From Melitaea cinxia (taxonomy: Eukaryota > Arthropoda > Insecta > Lepidoptera > Nymphalidae), in the NCBI RefSeq assembly GCF_905220565.1, contig NC_059404.1:16272472-16336471 (forward strand): a stretch of DNA of 64,000 nucleotides. Direction: 5' to 3'. Shown piece after piece: positions 31,880 to 42,142 of this stretch; position 1 is the first letter of the stretch, and every line of letters begins with the position of its first letter. The notes below the pieces were generated by a model, which was not told the origin of the DNA, made no database searches, and saw nothing but the letters and a program-made list of their open reading frames with translations. The position numbers were made by a program, and so were the translations under genes.

Positions 31880-32042
31880 AATGCTGTGTTACTTTGATAA
31901 GCATGGTAGCCAGAACTCTTGGATATAGACTGTGTTCATAACGAAGTTAGGGTCCGTAATACATTTGTGATGCTTCGCGTGTTTCAAACGTCCTAAGGTA
32001 CCTGTATCAGTTTAACTGTAGATGAACCGTATGCTTGTATTA
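31880..32042 (+). mobile_element. JS copy, very diverged
   Basis: TTGATAAGCATGGTAGCCAG, GTGATGCTTC, AACGTCCTAAGGTACCTG and GATGAACCGTATGCTTGTAT follow the order of the JS 3' half. Confidence 0.45.
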
Positions 32043-32595
32043 TCAAAGTTTGCTGCGATTGATCGATTATCACTTCGTTTGTGATGACTAATTATTAAAA
32101 AAAAGAATTCTATATTTTTTGAAATAAATATAATTTGAAATTCGAGTTCTTAGCGAATTTTTTTTTTTGAAATAGCCAGTAAGACGAAACGGCAATTTCA
32201 TAGGTTAATCACCTAATATAAATCTTTAACTTTAGAAATTTCAAAGTTTTAATTAATATTTAATGAAATTTTAATTGCTAAATAATATAAAAGGGATCTA
32301 ATTCGTTATTTACTTCATTTTAATTACCTGAAAGGTTTCCTTAAGTTATGTAAAGTATAAATAATAATTAATAACGAACATAACATTAATTAATAAAATT
32401 TTAAATATTTTTAATAGGACCAGATAGCTGAGAGAGACATATTTATACATTTATTTATAACTAATTACAAGTTTGTCTCTGACATAAGTTATACTACAAC
32501 CATTTGTTTGAGAGATTGTGGATAGAAATATACGAGGGACAAAGTGAAGTTTGATGGTGTAACAGGAAAAACGTATCAGTAACTTTTATTTGATG
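32043..32595. other. AT-rich DNA, nothing recognised
   Basis: No supported feature. Confidence 0.4.
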
Positions 32596-32742
32596 GACGC
32601 TACGCTTCAGTCTGAAACATCCCACTACTGGGCATAGCCATCTTTCAACATCTAAAATTAGAATTGGAGCCTAATTCACTACGCTGCAACGCTGGGTTGA
32701 CTGATATAGTCCCTACTGTGAATAACAATCGCTATTAGGTAT
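32596..32742 (-). mobile_element. SINE-T 3' fragment
   Basis: Complement of the SINE-T tail (CATCCCACTACTGGGCATAG) through AATCGCTATTAGGT. Diverged. Confidence 0.65.
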
Positions 32743-32764
32743 TTATTATTAAGTGTATTATGTG

Positions 32765-32868
32765 TATCCACCAAACCGCAGTTAAGCAGCGTGACTGATT
32801 AGGCCCCGATTATATTTCTACATGGAAAAAGAAGCTTATACCCAATAGTGGGATGTTACGAGCTGAAT
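32765..32868 (+). mobile_element. SINE-T 3' fragment, opposite orientation
   Basis: GTGACTGATTAGGCCCCGAT to GAAGCTTATACCCAATAGTG then GATGTTACGAGCTG. Forms an inverted pair with the preceding fragment. Confidence 0.65.
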
Positions 32869-33544
32869 TCTTGTATCTATTAGCAAACGCTGAAATCGAC
32901 TCCGACCTCCTTTACTATAAATATCTGGAAACAATACTTTAAAAACAATTGTTATTATCCATTCGCAAAATAAAATTGTCTTCTCGCTTTTGTTCTCGAA
33001 TTTTCTTCTTTACTTTGTAAATTGACTATTTCTAAGTAATACTTTTAGGTCTAAATGGAAGTCTACCAAAGGTAAATTGAACAAAAAAATTAGTTTTATT
33101 TTCAACTCTACTCATAAGTAATAAGGGCCAGGACATTTAACAGAATAAAAGCAGTCGTACGAAATATTCAAGGTAACTTTTAGGGAGTTTCTGATTAGTT
33201 TTGTAACAAATCTGACGAAGCTTTGTTTGTTTCGAGTTCGGATTGCCAATTTTAAAAGTTGTAACATACTCATTTGCATGACACGTTTGTCATACTTTTG
33301 ACAGCTACAAAACTTATTTAATTTAATTTTGTCAATCAATTGTTAATTAATAATTATTGTTTATTTCTTATGAAACTATTTAAGGTAAGAAAAATGATTA
33401 ACTGAAATCTTGTGAAACCAGCGAAACAGATGTGATTCTAATACAGAGAGTGACGCCTTACAGCGCTTTGAGCTCAATATTTGTTTTGAATTTGGAGTTT
33501 TTTTTTTTTGATGTAATAGAACATTTTAATATTTTAAATGTCGC
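32869..33544. other. AT-rich DNA
   Basis: No gene recognised. Confidence 0.4.
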
Positions 33545-33722
33545 GGTAATTCTTTTAGGAGTAAATTCCAGACGCGTTTCAGAGTTGAAAAATGAAGTAA
33601 AACCTCTTTACGCACGCTTGACTTTTTTTGCTGTGATCTTCTGTTAGCTCGAGGTATTTTCCCGATCGAACTGCTCCAGATTTTGAATAGAGCATTTCCT
33701 GTTATACCCTATCTCAGTTGGG
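33545..33722. repeat. GAAGTAAAA-type repeat end next to a JS head fragment
   Basis: GGAGTAAATTCCAGACG and ATGAAGTAAAACCTCTTTAC then GCACGCTTGACTT match the ends at 12573 and 20282. From 33630, TCTTCTGTTAGCTCGAGGTA, CTGCTCCAGATTTTG and TACCCTATCTCAGTTGGG are the complement of the JS head. Confidence 0.55.
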
Positions 33723-34789
33723 TTTAAGTTATTTATTTTCATACTTTATTGATATTTAAAAGTTAAGATTATAAGTTATTTGCTCCGTTCGTCCAGTTGT
33801 GTCAAGTTATCAATATTTCCTTTACTGACAGTGGCTGTCTGGTAAGACCGATTTTGCACTTTTTTTATATTGTTATTTTCTGGAATGTAGGTAACAGCTG
33901 ATAGATATTTTTTTTGTTAATAAGTATATGAGAAGTAAATTAACATTATACGTAAAATGTGTGTAACACAAAAAGGTTAAAAAATCTAAAATAAATAAGA
34001 AAAATACAAAAATAAAAATAAAAAAGACAGAACTCTAAGGATTTTAAATATAAAGTATAACTAATGATGTCTATATTACTAACCCGGACCAAAAAAAAAA
34101 AACCCGGACCAATGGCTTTTCGTATTCTTCAAGATACGGCTGGGTGACCTACAAGGACATACGGGATATAAATATTTAGTACATATTGAAATATCTGTTC
34201 CCAAGCAGGAAACGAGCCCTTGATCGTTCATTAAAGCGGCTATACGCATTGCTAGACCAAGATGGTTGAAAAAAGGTTATGATATGATCTCCTTTATAGC
34301 GTAATGTGTATGGCTTCTAAATAAAAATACATATTTTAATTAGTCTTCTTCAATGGAAGCTCAAGTAATTATTTTATTTTAATTACTTTATTCGTCAAGA
34401 ATAAAAATAGTATTTTTTTTTACATTATATTTTATACTCCTTTATACTCCTCAAAATAATGAAACAAAACAAAATCCCATCAAACTTAAGCTTCTCAAAT
34501 TCTATTTATACATATATAATTTATCTGTCAAACAATCGTGAATACTCTTCATCACGCCACGAAGTTACAAAAGCGCTTCAAACAAAATAATTTGCCCCGT
34601 TACGAGTTCACAGTGATTCATCAAACAACTGATAACATTGTTTTATGAACCTTTGTTTCATATGTTAATATGAATCTCAATATTATAATAAATGTATGTA
34701 TATTACATTTAATTTTATATTAAGATTGGCAGACGTAAGTCGTGACTTTACTCTATTTTATTTTATATGTTTAACTTTTTCATTTTATC
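33723..34789. other. AT-rich DNA
   Basis: Contains a short direct repeat of AACCCGGACCAA near 34081-34111. No gene. Confidence 0.4.
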
Positions 34790-35004
34790 TCATCATTTCA
34801 GCCTATCACACCGTAGGGCTGGCTTTGTCGCACAAAAAGACGCTGCTGCCCGCCTTCGGTCTGTGTATTTCAAAGCCAGCAGTTGGTCATTGGTCGGCTT
34901 TTCTTTTCGGGTCGCGGAACTGTGTATCCCTTAGTCGCTTCTTACGACACCCACGGGAAGAGAGGGGGTGGCTATATTCTTTGCTGCCGTAACCACACAG
35001 CCCA
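34790..35004 (-). mobile_element. RTE-mini with internal deletion
   Basis: Both ends are present: CATCATTTCAGCCTATC at the left and CCGTAACCACACAG at the right. The stretch from the RTE tail to the GGGTTGGTGACC block (~130 bp) is gone, joined at CCTATC|ACACCGTAGG, with smaller deletions inside. Confidence 0.85.
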
Positions 35005-35539
35005 AGAGACGTAAAAATTAAAAACATAATTTAATACATACTCGTACATTTTTTTATATCAGTTCCATTTTTACACTATGTCAAGATACCCATTTAAGGT
35101 AGCTTAAAGTGTATGAGACATTATTACATAAAGTTCATTGCAGTTAACTAAAGTATTTAACTTCAAAACATCAATATAGAGAATTTTATCTAAACCAAAA
35201 AAATCAGTACAAGGTTTCGTCTAGTTTTCCCCTTGACATAATCTTAAGCGCCCGGAAATACGATCTGTTACCGGCGCCTTGCGGAAGTATGGGTGATTTA
35301 ATTCCATAACCTCTCTTGGAACACGATAAAAACAGATGTATCTGTACATTGTTTCTTTCGAGCCTTAGTATAAAAATGTCGTCCAAGAAAACTTGTTTTA
35401 CAAGTCAATTGCTGTAATTATTCTGGTGTGAAATCTGACAAATGTTCTATATTCAAAGTTAACAAATTCGAATATTGTACACCAGAAATAAAGACTTCAT
35501 TGGCTAGCTAACCTCACGTTGCTAATTTCTTTTTCGTTG
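35005..35539. other. AT-rich DNA
   Basis: No gene. A 60-codon minus frame at 35204-35386 has no motif. Confidence 0.35.
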
Positions 35540-35660
35540 ACTAACTAGCTTCAAGGTGTCGGTTTTTTCGTGACGGTGTATGCGCGCGCATCGTAAAAAT
35601 TCACTCTCATATTTTTTCCCTAACGCGACAAAAGAAGTATAACTTCAAAAATAGTAAAAT
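35540..35660 (+). repeat. Dispersed repeat shared with 10795-10905
   Basis: CTTCAAGGTGTCGGTTTTTT, TGTATGCGCGCGCATCG, TAAAAATTCACTC and AGAAGTATAACTTCAAAAA. Contains the palindrome GCGCGC. Confidence 0.6.
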
Positions 35661-35858
35661 GTGGTGATATACAAAAGATACTCACTTTCTAACAATAACA
35701 GCAATCACTTCCTAATAATCTTTGGGCAAAGTGTTTGCTTGTACCCAGGAACTTGACATCAAAACTCGAGGTCTTGCGAGTAAATGCAAGTGATTAAAAA
35801 AATTAAAAGCTCTCTACGTAGGTAACTAATAAAGAGCTACGAGTATATTATGATTTGA

Positions 35859-36124
35859 CTGAGGTAGGGCACGGCAGGAAATTTCCTGCCCAAAATATGG
35901 AGCAGCCCGACTGGGGTAGTACTTCGACCTTACAGAGAATCACAGCTAAATAATACTGCTTTCAAGCAGTGTTGTGTTCCTGTTGATGATTAAGGTGACC
36001 AGTGCTCCTAGGGGGATATGGGGGTAGGGTCGGCAACGCGCTTGCGATGCTTCTGGTGTTGCAGACGTCTAAGCTACGGTAATGGCTTAGCATCAGGTGA
36101 GCCGTACGCTAGTTTGCCGACCTA
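35859..36124 (+). mobile_element. JS copy, full-length
   Basis: CTGAGGTAGGGCACGGCAGG to GTGAGCCGTACGCTAGTTTG then CCGACCTA. Lies ~1 kb upstream of a second copy in the same orientation. Confidence 0.88.
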
Positions 36125-36179
36125 TTTATATATAAAAAGGACCAATTTTGCAAAGTATAGATATGTATTTATTATAAGA

Positions 36180-36240
36180 TATTATTATTAATAATAATAA
36201 TAATTATTATTATTGTACACCATTAAAAGATACAAACGAT
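36180..36240 (-). repeat. LINE tail remnant, AAT/ATT repeats
   Basis: ATTATTATTAATAATAATAA then TTATTGTACACCATTAAAAG is the complement of a LINE tail like that at 14290. Only the tail remains. Confidence 0.5.
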
Positions 36241-36892
36241 ATTGGATATTTTTTTTATCCCGAACTCCAGGCTCCTTAGGATATGCGAACTGTTATAACC
36301 CTGATCAGTTACCCTTATTCCCTATTCAGCACTCCTATTCTGCCTATTCAGTATTTCTATCCTTTAGCAGGTGTTATTACTTATCCGCCACAGTCAGTCT
36401 CATTCCCATCTTCCATCTGCGCTAGACGTATGCTATAAAAATAAATTTTGTTTCCTTTTTTTAAAAAAGACTCTCGCCTTGAGGCTCCTAACAGAACGAA
36501 ATCGCGGGTATAACCTGTGCTAAATTAATTGATTCATCGTGATTCAAATTAATTTAAATATAACATTTAAAATACAACTTCATAGCTTTACATCACATCA
36601 CTGCTTAAATTTAATTTTCAATGAGTTTAAACTTCGTAGAAAATTATTAATTATTTTAATTAAATTATTCTGAAATTTTGAATTCTGTAGAAAGCTTTTA
36701 TTTACAAGAGGTAGTTACTGAATGTAATGGCGTAACTACTTTGTAAAATTACCTTTCTTGATATTTGTAAATAGTCAATTTTAATATAGTTTTTACTTTG
36801 AGTACTGTGAGTAAAAATTAGTAAATGAAAAATTAGCTCAATATTTGTATAATCCATAGCCCCGCAGCTGGTCATAAGACTTTTCTAAACTG
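36241..36892. other. AT-rich DNA
   Basis: No gene recognised. Confidence 0.4.
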
Positions 36893-37158
36893 AGGTAGGG
36901 CACAGCAGGAATTTCTTGCTCAAAATATGGAGCAACCCAACTGGGGTAGTACCTCGACCTTACAGAAGATCACAGCTAAATAATACTGTTTTCAAGCAGT
37001 ATTGTGTTCCTGTTGGTGAGTAAGGTGACCAGAGCTCCTGGGGAGATTGGGGATTGGGTCGGCAACGCGCTTGCGATGCTTCTGGTGTTGCAGGTGTCTA
37101 TAAGCTACGGTAATCGCTTACCATCAGGTGAGCCGTACGCTTGTTTGCCGAACTAGTG
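36893..37158 (+). mobile_element. JS copy, full-length with poly(A)
   Basis: CTGAGGTAGGGCACAGCAGG through CTTACCATCAGGTGAGCCGT to TTTGCCGAACTAGTGACATA and an A run. One of the best-preserved copies. Confidence 0.9.
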
Positions 37159-37229
37159 ACATAAAAAAAACGAATTTTAAACTTCTTTCAATACCTAAAT
37201 GTAGTACGAGATGAATTAATGTAAATATT

Positions 37230-37429
37230 TCACTCTACATGCAAACAGTAACTTTTGCAAATAGTTAGAGCAATAAAAATCACTGGATACTTTAATGAAC
37301 TGAAGTCCGTCGTGCACTTCACAGATTTCATATGATTTACGGCACTAGCGGGAATAAAGCCGTAGATGTCGTAACCACAGCCCCAAGGGCCTTCTGGACT
37401 CGTGCCAACTGAATCTGCAGCGAGATTCA
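37230..37429 (-). other. Unassigned GC-richer segment with a 66-codon frame
   Basis: The minus frame reads NLAADSVGTSPEGPWGCGYD and continues to SVKCTTDFSSLK. Possible splice sites (CTGCAG acceptor at 37415, AAA|GTATCC donor at 37290) would give a 124-nt exon. Other frames are also open across it, so it could be non-coding or part of an unknown repeat. Confidence 0.22.
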
Positions 37430-37577
37430 TTGCAGTGGAAGAGAATAATTTGTAACAATTTCTTTCTAAGCGATGGATTCTTTGAAGTAAACGAATTCTT
37501 AATAAAACGACGTATTTAGCTGTTGTATGTTATTACGGCCTCAATGAAAAAAAAATATTATTATTGGTATTAGTATT

Positions 37578-37775
37578 GGTTTGCGAACGAAGAGAAACGA
37601 TTTCAATTACGTCGACCTATATTCAATTACGTCGAGCAGTAATACGACGTAAGTCGAAGAAGAAATAGTCGAGGAAAAACGCATTATCAAAGATAACTCA
37701 AAAAGTACTTGTCAGATCTCCATTAAAATTAAATTAAATTAAAGTCGAATTGATGACTTATTTTTTTTTTTATTT
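37578..37775 (+). mobile_element. CCGACTTC MITE, short diverged copy
   Basis: AACGAAGAGAAACGATTTCA, a partial direct repeat of CAATTACGTCGA, then AAAACGCATTATCAAAGATA and AGTCGAATTGATGACTTATT. The middle is deleted. Confidence 0.6.
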
Positions 37776-37857
37776 TAAATTATTATTTAAATTGTTAGTT
37801 AATTTGTTTAATTTGGAGTGACACTGCTAAAAATTTTTTAAATGAGATAACTTCTCT

Positions 37858-38068
37858 CTTTATTGCCTCCACTGTTGACAAGATGGCTGGTGCATCTTTT
37901 GCCCAGAGAATCGGCATAGCGATTCAACGTGGAAATGCCGCCAGTATTCTTGGCACAATTCCATGCGGACATGATTTGTACCAAAACTATCTGTAAATAT
38001 TTAGTTCTTAAGTTGTGAATTGTAAATATGTATAATGTTTAATAAACTATTGTTAGTCTTTATTTAAA
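37858..38068 (+). mobile_element. LINE 3' end (AIQRGNAASILGT type)
   Basis: The frame ending at the TAA near 37994 contains GASFAQRIGIAIQRGNAASI and LGTIPCGHDL. A second copy at 60755 keeps much of the same reading. Downstream ATAATGTTTAATAAACTATT and an A run look like a polyadenylated tail. LINE family not named. Confidence 0.55.
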
Positions 38069-38108
38069 AAAATGTTAGTTACTATAGTATAATTATGGAT
38101 GTAGATAT

Positions 38109-38182
38109 CTTTACTTATATTATAAAGCTGAAATTTTGTTTCTTTGTTTAAACGCGCCAATCTCAGGAATTACTGGTTCGAA
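38109..38182 (+). mobile_element. Helitron-like element, left part
   Basis: ATATTATAAAGCTGAAATTT, AACGCGCCAATCTCAGGAAT and TACTGGTTCGAA match the lepidopteran element also seen at 39490 and 62697. It is broken by the SINE-T that follows and resumes at 38541 with a duplicated TACTGGTTCGAA. Confidence 0.65.
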
Positions 38183-38540
38183 CCACGCCATGTTGGTGTG
38201 ACGCCGCGTTGGCGCAACGGTTACAGCCATAGATTGTACCTATTGCGTTGGCGGGTGCGGGTTCGATCCCCGCACATGACAAACATTTATATTGGCCATA
38301 CAGGTCTTTGCCGTGGTCTGGGTGTTTGTGCAGACCTTGTAGGTCCCCACCGTGCCTCGGAGAGCACGTTAAGCCGTCGGTCCCGGTTGTTATCATGTAC
38401 ACCTGATAGCGATCGTTATTCGTAGTAGGGAATATATCCGCCGGCCGCATTGGAGCAGCGTGGTGGATTAAGCTCTGATCCTTCTCCTATACGGGGAAAG
38501 AGGCCTATGCTCAGTAGTGGGATATCACAGGCTGAAGCGA
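38183..38540 (+). mobile_element. SINE-T, full-length, 12-bp target duplication
   Basis: TACTGGTTCGAA at 38171-38182 and 38541-38552. A box TTGGCGCAACGG at 38209-38220 and B box GGTTCGATCCC at 38260-38270; tail GAGGCCTATGCTCAGTAGTG. The first ~16 bp (CCACGCCATGTTGGTG) look like a partial second copy of the head. It inserted into an older Helitron-like element. Confidence 0.92.
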
Positions 38541-38552
38541 TACTGGTTCGAA

Positions 38553-39409
38553 AATTTATCTTTGTGTTAGATTAACCGAGATTATATGCTATTTGTTCCT
38601 CAACTAAAGCGTGTGTCTTCAATGTTCTATTGTATACTGTGTCGTGTAATTTTTTAAAACTTAGTTATAAACAAAGGCACTCACGGCGCTTTGTGTAAGA
38701 ACTCTAGCAGAAGTGCTTGTAAATATCTAACAATGATAAGAAACAAAGTGGATTAGATTGTTCTTTACTGTAGAGGAGAAACACTTTTGTCCGACGTGGT
38801 ACACTTTCGTTCCGCATTTAGAACCATTTTTTTTTTTTTTTTAAAGAAAGAGAGAGCTTTAAATAGTATTGCGATAGATTCGATAGTAAATAAAGAAAGG
38901 AATAGGTTGATACTCTATCAAAATTATAATTATTATTTTGACGTACCTATATAGCGAAAATCAAAAACAACTTTATTGAAACTGGTTTCAAAAGTATCTT
39001 TGAATCGTCATTTTATAACTTAAAATTATAAATAGTTTTTTTATTTAAATTTTCTGTTTCATTATTTCATTTTATTCAATAACATGACAACTCAAGAAGG
39101 TTACATGTATTCTTTTTCGAATTACTAGTTTTCGTATCCTTTAGATTTATTTAAAATACTGGCAATTTTGACCTCGTGGATGTTGAAGATTTTGAATTAA
39201 AAAAAAATTTAACTAGTATAAATTACGTAGAACACCTAGTGTAATAAAATTGTGTGTTCTACGTGACATTGGCGAAATCATCTGTGCTAGTTTGGCACTG
39301 TTGGAAGCCATTAAGCTGAATGAATGAAAAAATGAATAAAATTGTGTGTATGAAACTATGTGCAACTACGTACTACTCTTGTAACTGACGTAGCTTTCAT
39401 TTGTTCCAG
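38553..39409. other. Helitron remnant then AT-rich DNA
   Basis: The Helitron-like element continues to about 38600 (ATTTATCTTTGTGTTAGATT). After that nothing is recognised until the candidate exon at 39410. Confidence 0.4.
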
Positions 39410-39484
39410 GTAACAGCCACCGGAGGTGTGATCACTGGCAGCAACAATGACAACATGGCAGCTAGATTCGTAGCGGCTTTTTAA
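39410..39484 (+). other. Candidate terminal exon of an unknown gene
   Basis: A pyrimidine tract ending TTTCATTTGTTCCAG precedes an open frame of 24 codons (VTATGGVITGSNNDNM then AARFVAAF) ending in TAA. GC content and codon use stand out from the AT-rich flanks. No family is recognised. A Helitron begins 6 bp after the stop codon, so the original 3' UTR is displaced. CAG|GTAACA could alternatively be read as a donor. Confidence 0.35.
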
Positions 39485-39489
39485 CTAAA

Positions 39490-39659
39490 TCTATACTAAT
39501 ATGATAAAGATTATTTCTTTGTTTAAGCGCGCTAATTTATATAATAATCACAGAAAGTACTGGTTTGAATTTAAAAACTATCTTTGTTTTGGTTAACTCA
39601 TTTTTCAAAGAAGGCTATAGGCTGTATAAAACGCGGGTGAAACGGCATGGTACCGCTAG
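39490..39659 (+). mobile_element. Helitron, A|TC...CTAG|T
   Basis: A|TCTATACTAATATGATAAAG, GAAAGTACTGGTTTGAATTT, GAAGGCTATAGGCTG and an end GCATGGTACCGCTAG|T. 170 bp, with canonical A|T insertion. Confidence 0.75.
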
Positions 39660-39734
39660 TATTGCATATATAAAAAGGAGATATAAAGAACATAAATAGG
39701 TAAAAAAATTATAAGTAACATTTACAGTGAATAA

Positions 39735-39900
39735 GAAAAGGAAAATTCAAAACATACACGTGTACGTGCGCCAAGACCTAACGCTTGCGGCCGAGGCTTT
39801 GATTGACCATATAATTGTTTGTCGTAATCTGGGCGTTGGTATATTTGAGTTTTTTCCGGACCCCCAACACAGGAGAATTTCCTACAACTCCAGTAAGCGT
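39735..39900 (+). repeat. Possible diverged SINE-T
   Basis: GACCATATAATTGTTTGTCG then TAATCTGGGCGTTGG parallels GCCATACAGGTGTTTGCCGT-GGTCTGGGTGTTTG of SINE-T. The boxes and tail are not recognisable. Confidence 0.35.
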
Positions 39901-40169
39901 ATTACTATTTTTATTATTTATCTCTGCCAAAAAACCTTCTGTAAATGAATTTCTGAAAAATCTCTGAATATAAATAACTTAGTATAAATGGGTAGTTTAG
40001 CAAGCATAGATATAGTAAAAAAATGATGATGCGCGGGCTTTGTTGTTAGTGAAGCCACAAAACTCGGCTCCTTCAAGTAAATACACGCGCTCACGCACAC
40101 ATATGCATCAAACTACGCTCATTTTCGTTAGTATATCACGAGGCTTCATACAGTAACTTTGCTTATAAA

Positions 40170-40246
40170 ATGCCGTCTTGTGTGATTAAATGGTGCAAAA
40201 ACAATACCAAAGTAAACAAAAAATCTGAAGGAATATCGTTTCACAC
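40170..40246 (+). CDS. THAP-domain protein, first coding exon
   Basis: ATG at 40170 opens MPSCVIKWCKNN, then SEGISFH, ending at a GTAAGT donor (40247). The MP-x-C-x4-C start and the G-I-S-F-H block are hallmarks of the N-terminus of THAP zinc-finger domains, sequence-specific DNA-binding modules of nuclear proteins and P-element-type transposases. The exon is 77 nt and leaves two bases (phase 2). The next exon at 40594 restores the frame and continues the domain. Too short for ordinary ORF calling. It could be a host THAP gene or a fossil THAP transposase; no transposase domain was found in the window. Confidence 0.7.
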
Positions 40247-40593
40247 GTAAGTACATATAAAACTTTAAATTCCAAAATAATATTGAGGTTATTCGGAACT
40301 TATAATTTCAATGTCACGAAATGACGTACCACGGGAGTGTTGCCAGTAGTTCTTTTTTTCAATACCCCAAAATGTGGGTAAGTAAATTGTACGCAATCAG
40401 AAAAATAATTAAGTAAAAAGTAGACATAGTTTTTGTTTTTTTTTTCTCGTGTTATTTTATGTTACATAAATTGAAAATAAAAAAATCAAAATATATTTAT
40501 GAATTATTAACTCGTTTGTTTTATGTTTTAACTTTTTACAATTTTTGAGTAAACTAGGTACCCATATTTTACTATCAAATTTCATGGTTTTAG
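40247..40593 (+). other. Inferred THAP intron
   Basis: Starts GTAAGTACAT and ends TTTCATGGTTTTAG; 347 nt, AT-rich. Splicing is inferred from frame continuity and motif match only. Confidence 0.5.
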
Positions 40594-40654
40594 GTTACCA
40601 ACGAATATTTTAATAAGAGGTGAATGGGTAGCGGCTGTAAGACTGAGAAAATGA
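40594..40654 (+). pseudogene. THAP domain second exon, broken or misjoined
   Basis: After an acceptor (TTCATGGTTTTAG|G) the frame left by exon 1 continues L-P-T-N-I-L-I-R-G-E-W-V-A-A-V-R-L-R-K and meets TGA at 40652. R-x-x-W-x-x-A-V-R is the conserved THAP centre, and the stop falls where a Trp codon (TGG) is usual. The C-x2-H zinc ligands are not found in frame afterwards. Either this is a pseudogene, or splicing uses the GTAAGA at 40638. The GT-AG intron (347 nt) argues against a processed copy. Confidence 0.5.
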
Positions 40655-41238
40655 CCACGATTATGCTGGCCATGCGCATAAAGTCAATTTAATACGATTA
40701 GTGATTGAAAAATATTTGAACATAAGACTACATCATATTAGTAAAATGCAAACAATGACGATGACTCTGAGTTCTAAGCGACAAAAATTTAAAAAACTTA
40801 TACAACATAAAGGATTCTAGGTTTAAGAAAAATAGTTTTAAAAAAACCGACTGCAAACTGAAAAGAGATAAACAGAGGGGATAGGAAGTGTCCATTCATA
40901 CGATTATCTTACGAATATATTTTTTTATTATTCTACCGATTTTTTGTTTTATTTTTAGTAAATTTATTTAAAACTATAAACAGGTTTTTATTTTCACATA
41001 CCCATTTTACCTATATTAAATTAATTGTTTAATAAAAATTTTAGGGACTTTTTTTAAAAGGTGTCAACACTTCACTCACTCACACATCTTTAAAAAAGTG
41101 GCTTCAGTTTTCTGTTCTAGGTGCGTTATCTACCTTTTTTTACTTGATCTATGTTAGCAAGCTAATCCCTCATCATAAATGCAAAATGAATGTATACAAA
41201 TGTTATACGTATGGAGACAAGATTTAAATTGGGCCGGT
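40655..41238. other. AT-rich DNA
   Basis: No further THAP exon recognised. A donor-like GTAAGA lies upstream at 40638. Confidence 0.4.
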
Positions 41239-42125
41239 GTTTTTTTTTTTTTTTTTTTTATAGAAGAGGGGGCAAACGGACAGTTGGCTCACCTGATGGT
41301 AAGTGAAAACAACATCCACAGACACCCGCTACATCAAAGGATTAGCAGGTGCGTTGCCGGCCTTTCAAAAAGGAATATGCTCTTCTTTTGAAGGTCCCTA
41401 GGTCGTATTTGTTCGGAAATACCGTAGGTGGTAGCTGGTTCCAAAGAGGGGTCGTGCGTGGCAGAAAATGGCGCAAAAATCGAGCTGTCGTCGACTTCCA
41501 GACATCGAGGTGATGTGGATGAAATTATGAATTTTGACGCGATGTCCGATGGTGGAATTCTGCTGTAGGTATTAGTCCGAACAATTCCTCAGAACACTCC
41601 CCGTGGTAAATACGGTAGAAGATGCAGAGTGACCCGACATCTCTACGCAGCGCCAAAGAATCGAGCCGATCGGAGAGAATCTTGTCACCAACGATTCGAG
41701 CCGCTCGGCGTTGAACACGGTCAAATGGAAGGAGCTGGTACTGGGGCGCCCCAGCCCATAGGTGAGAGCAGTATTCCATGTGGGGCCGGATCTGTGCCTT
41801 ATATAATTGTAGGCGGTGGCAGGGCATGAAATACTACTTCGCCCTACTGAGCACACCAAGTTTATTCGAGGCTAGTTTAGCCTTTCCTTCCAGATGACCA
41901 CGAAATTGCACATTGCCCGATATGTCGACGCCTAGTATCTCAATACTGGCCGAGGCTGTTAGTGGAGTGCCTTCAAATTTGAGAGGAACGACGAAGGGTG
42001 ATTTTTTTGCGGTAAACGCGCAAACTTGTGTCTTATTAGGGTTGAACTGGACCAGATTATGTCGTCCCCATTGCGAGACTTTGGCTAAAAGTTGTTTTGC
42101 GCGATGTTTTAATGTTAGAAGGTAA
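41239..42125 (-). mobile_element. LINE, 5'-truncated, with 3' UTR and poly(A)
   Basis: On the minus strand: RT C-terminal coding region, a ~280-bp 3' UTR, then the poly(A) tail (T run 41240-41260). The 3' UTR end contains CTTACCATCAGGTGAGCCAA then CGTTTGCCCCC, clearly related to the end of JS. Probably Jockey/CR1-type by its C-terminal sequence. Confidence 0.85.
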
Positions 42126-42142
42126 ATTTGGGACAGTAGCAA
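41525..42142 (-). pseudogene. LINE reverse transcriptase C-terminal region with one in-frame stop
   Basis: Two open frames (42142-41834 and 41827-41525) are in register, separated by one TAG at 41836-41834. The upstream part reads LVQFNPNKTQVCAFTAKK and SIEILGVDISGN...LGVLSRAK; the downstream part YKAQIRPHMEYCSHLWAGAP, FDRVQRRAARIVGD and LFGLIPTAEFH. These are the thumb and C-terminal regions of a common lepidopteran LINE RT. The catalytic palm is missing through 5' truncation. The first ~7 codons at the right edge are probably flanking DNA. Confidence 0.85.
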
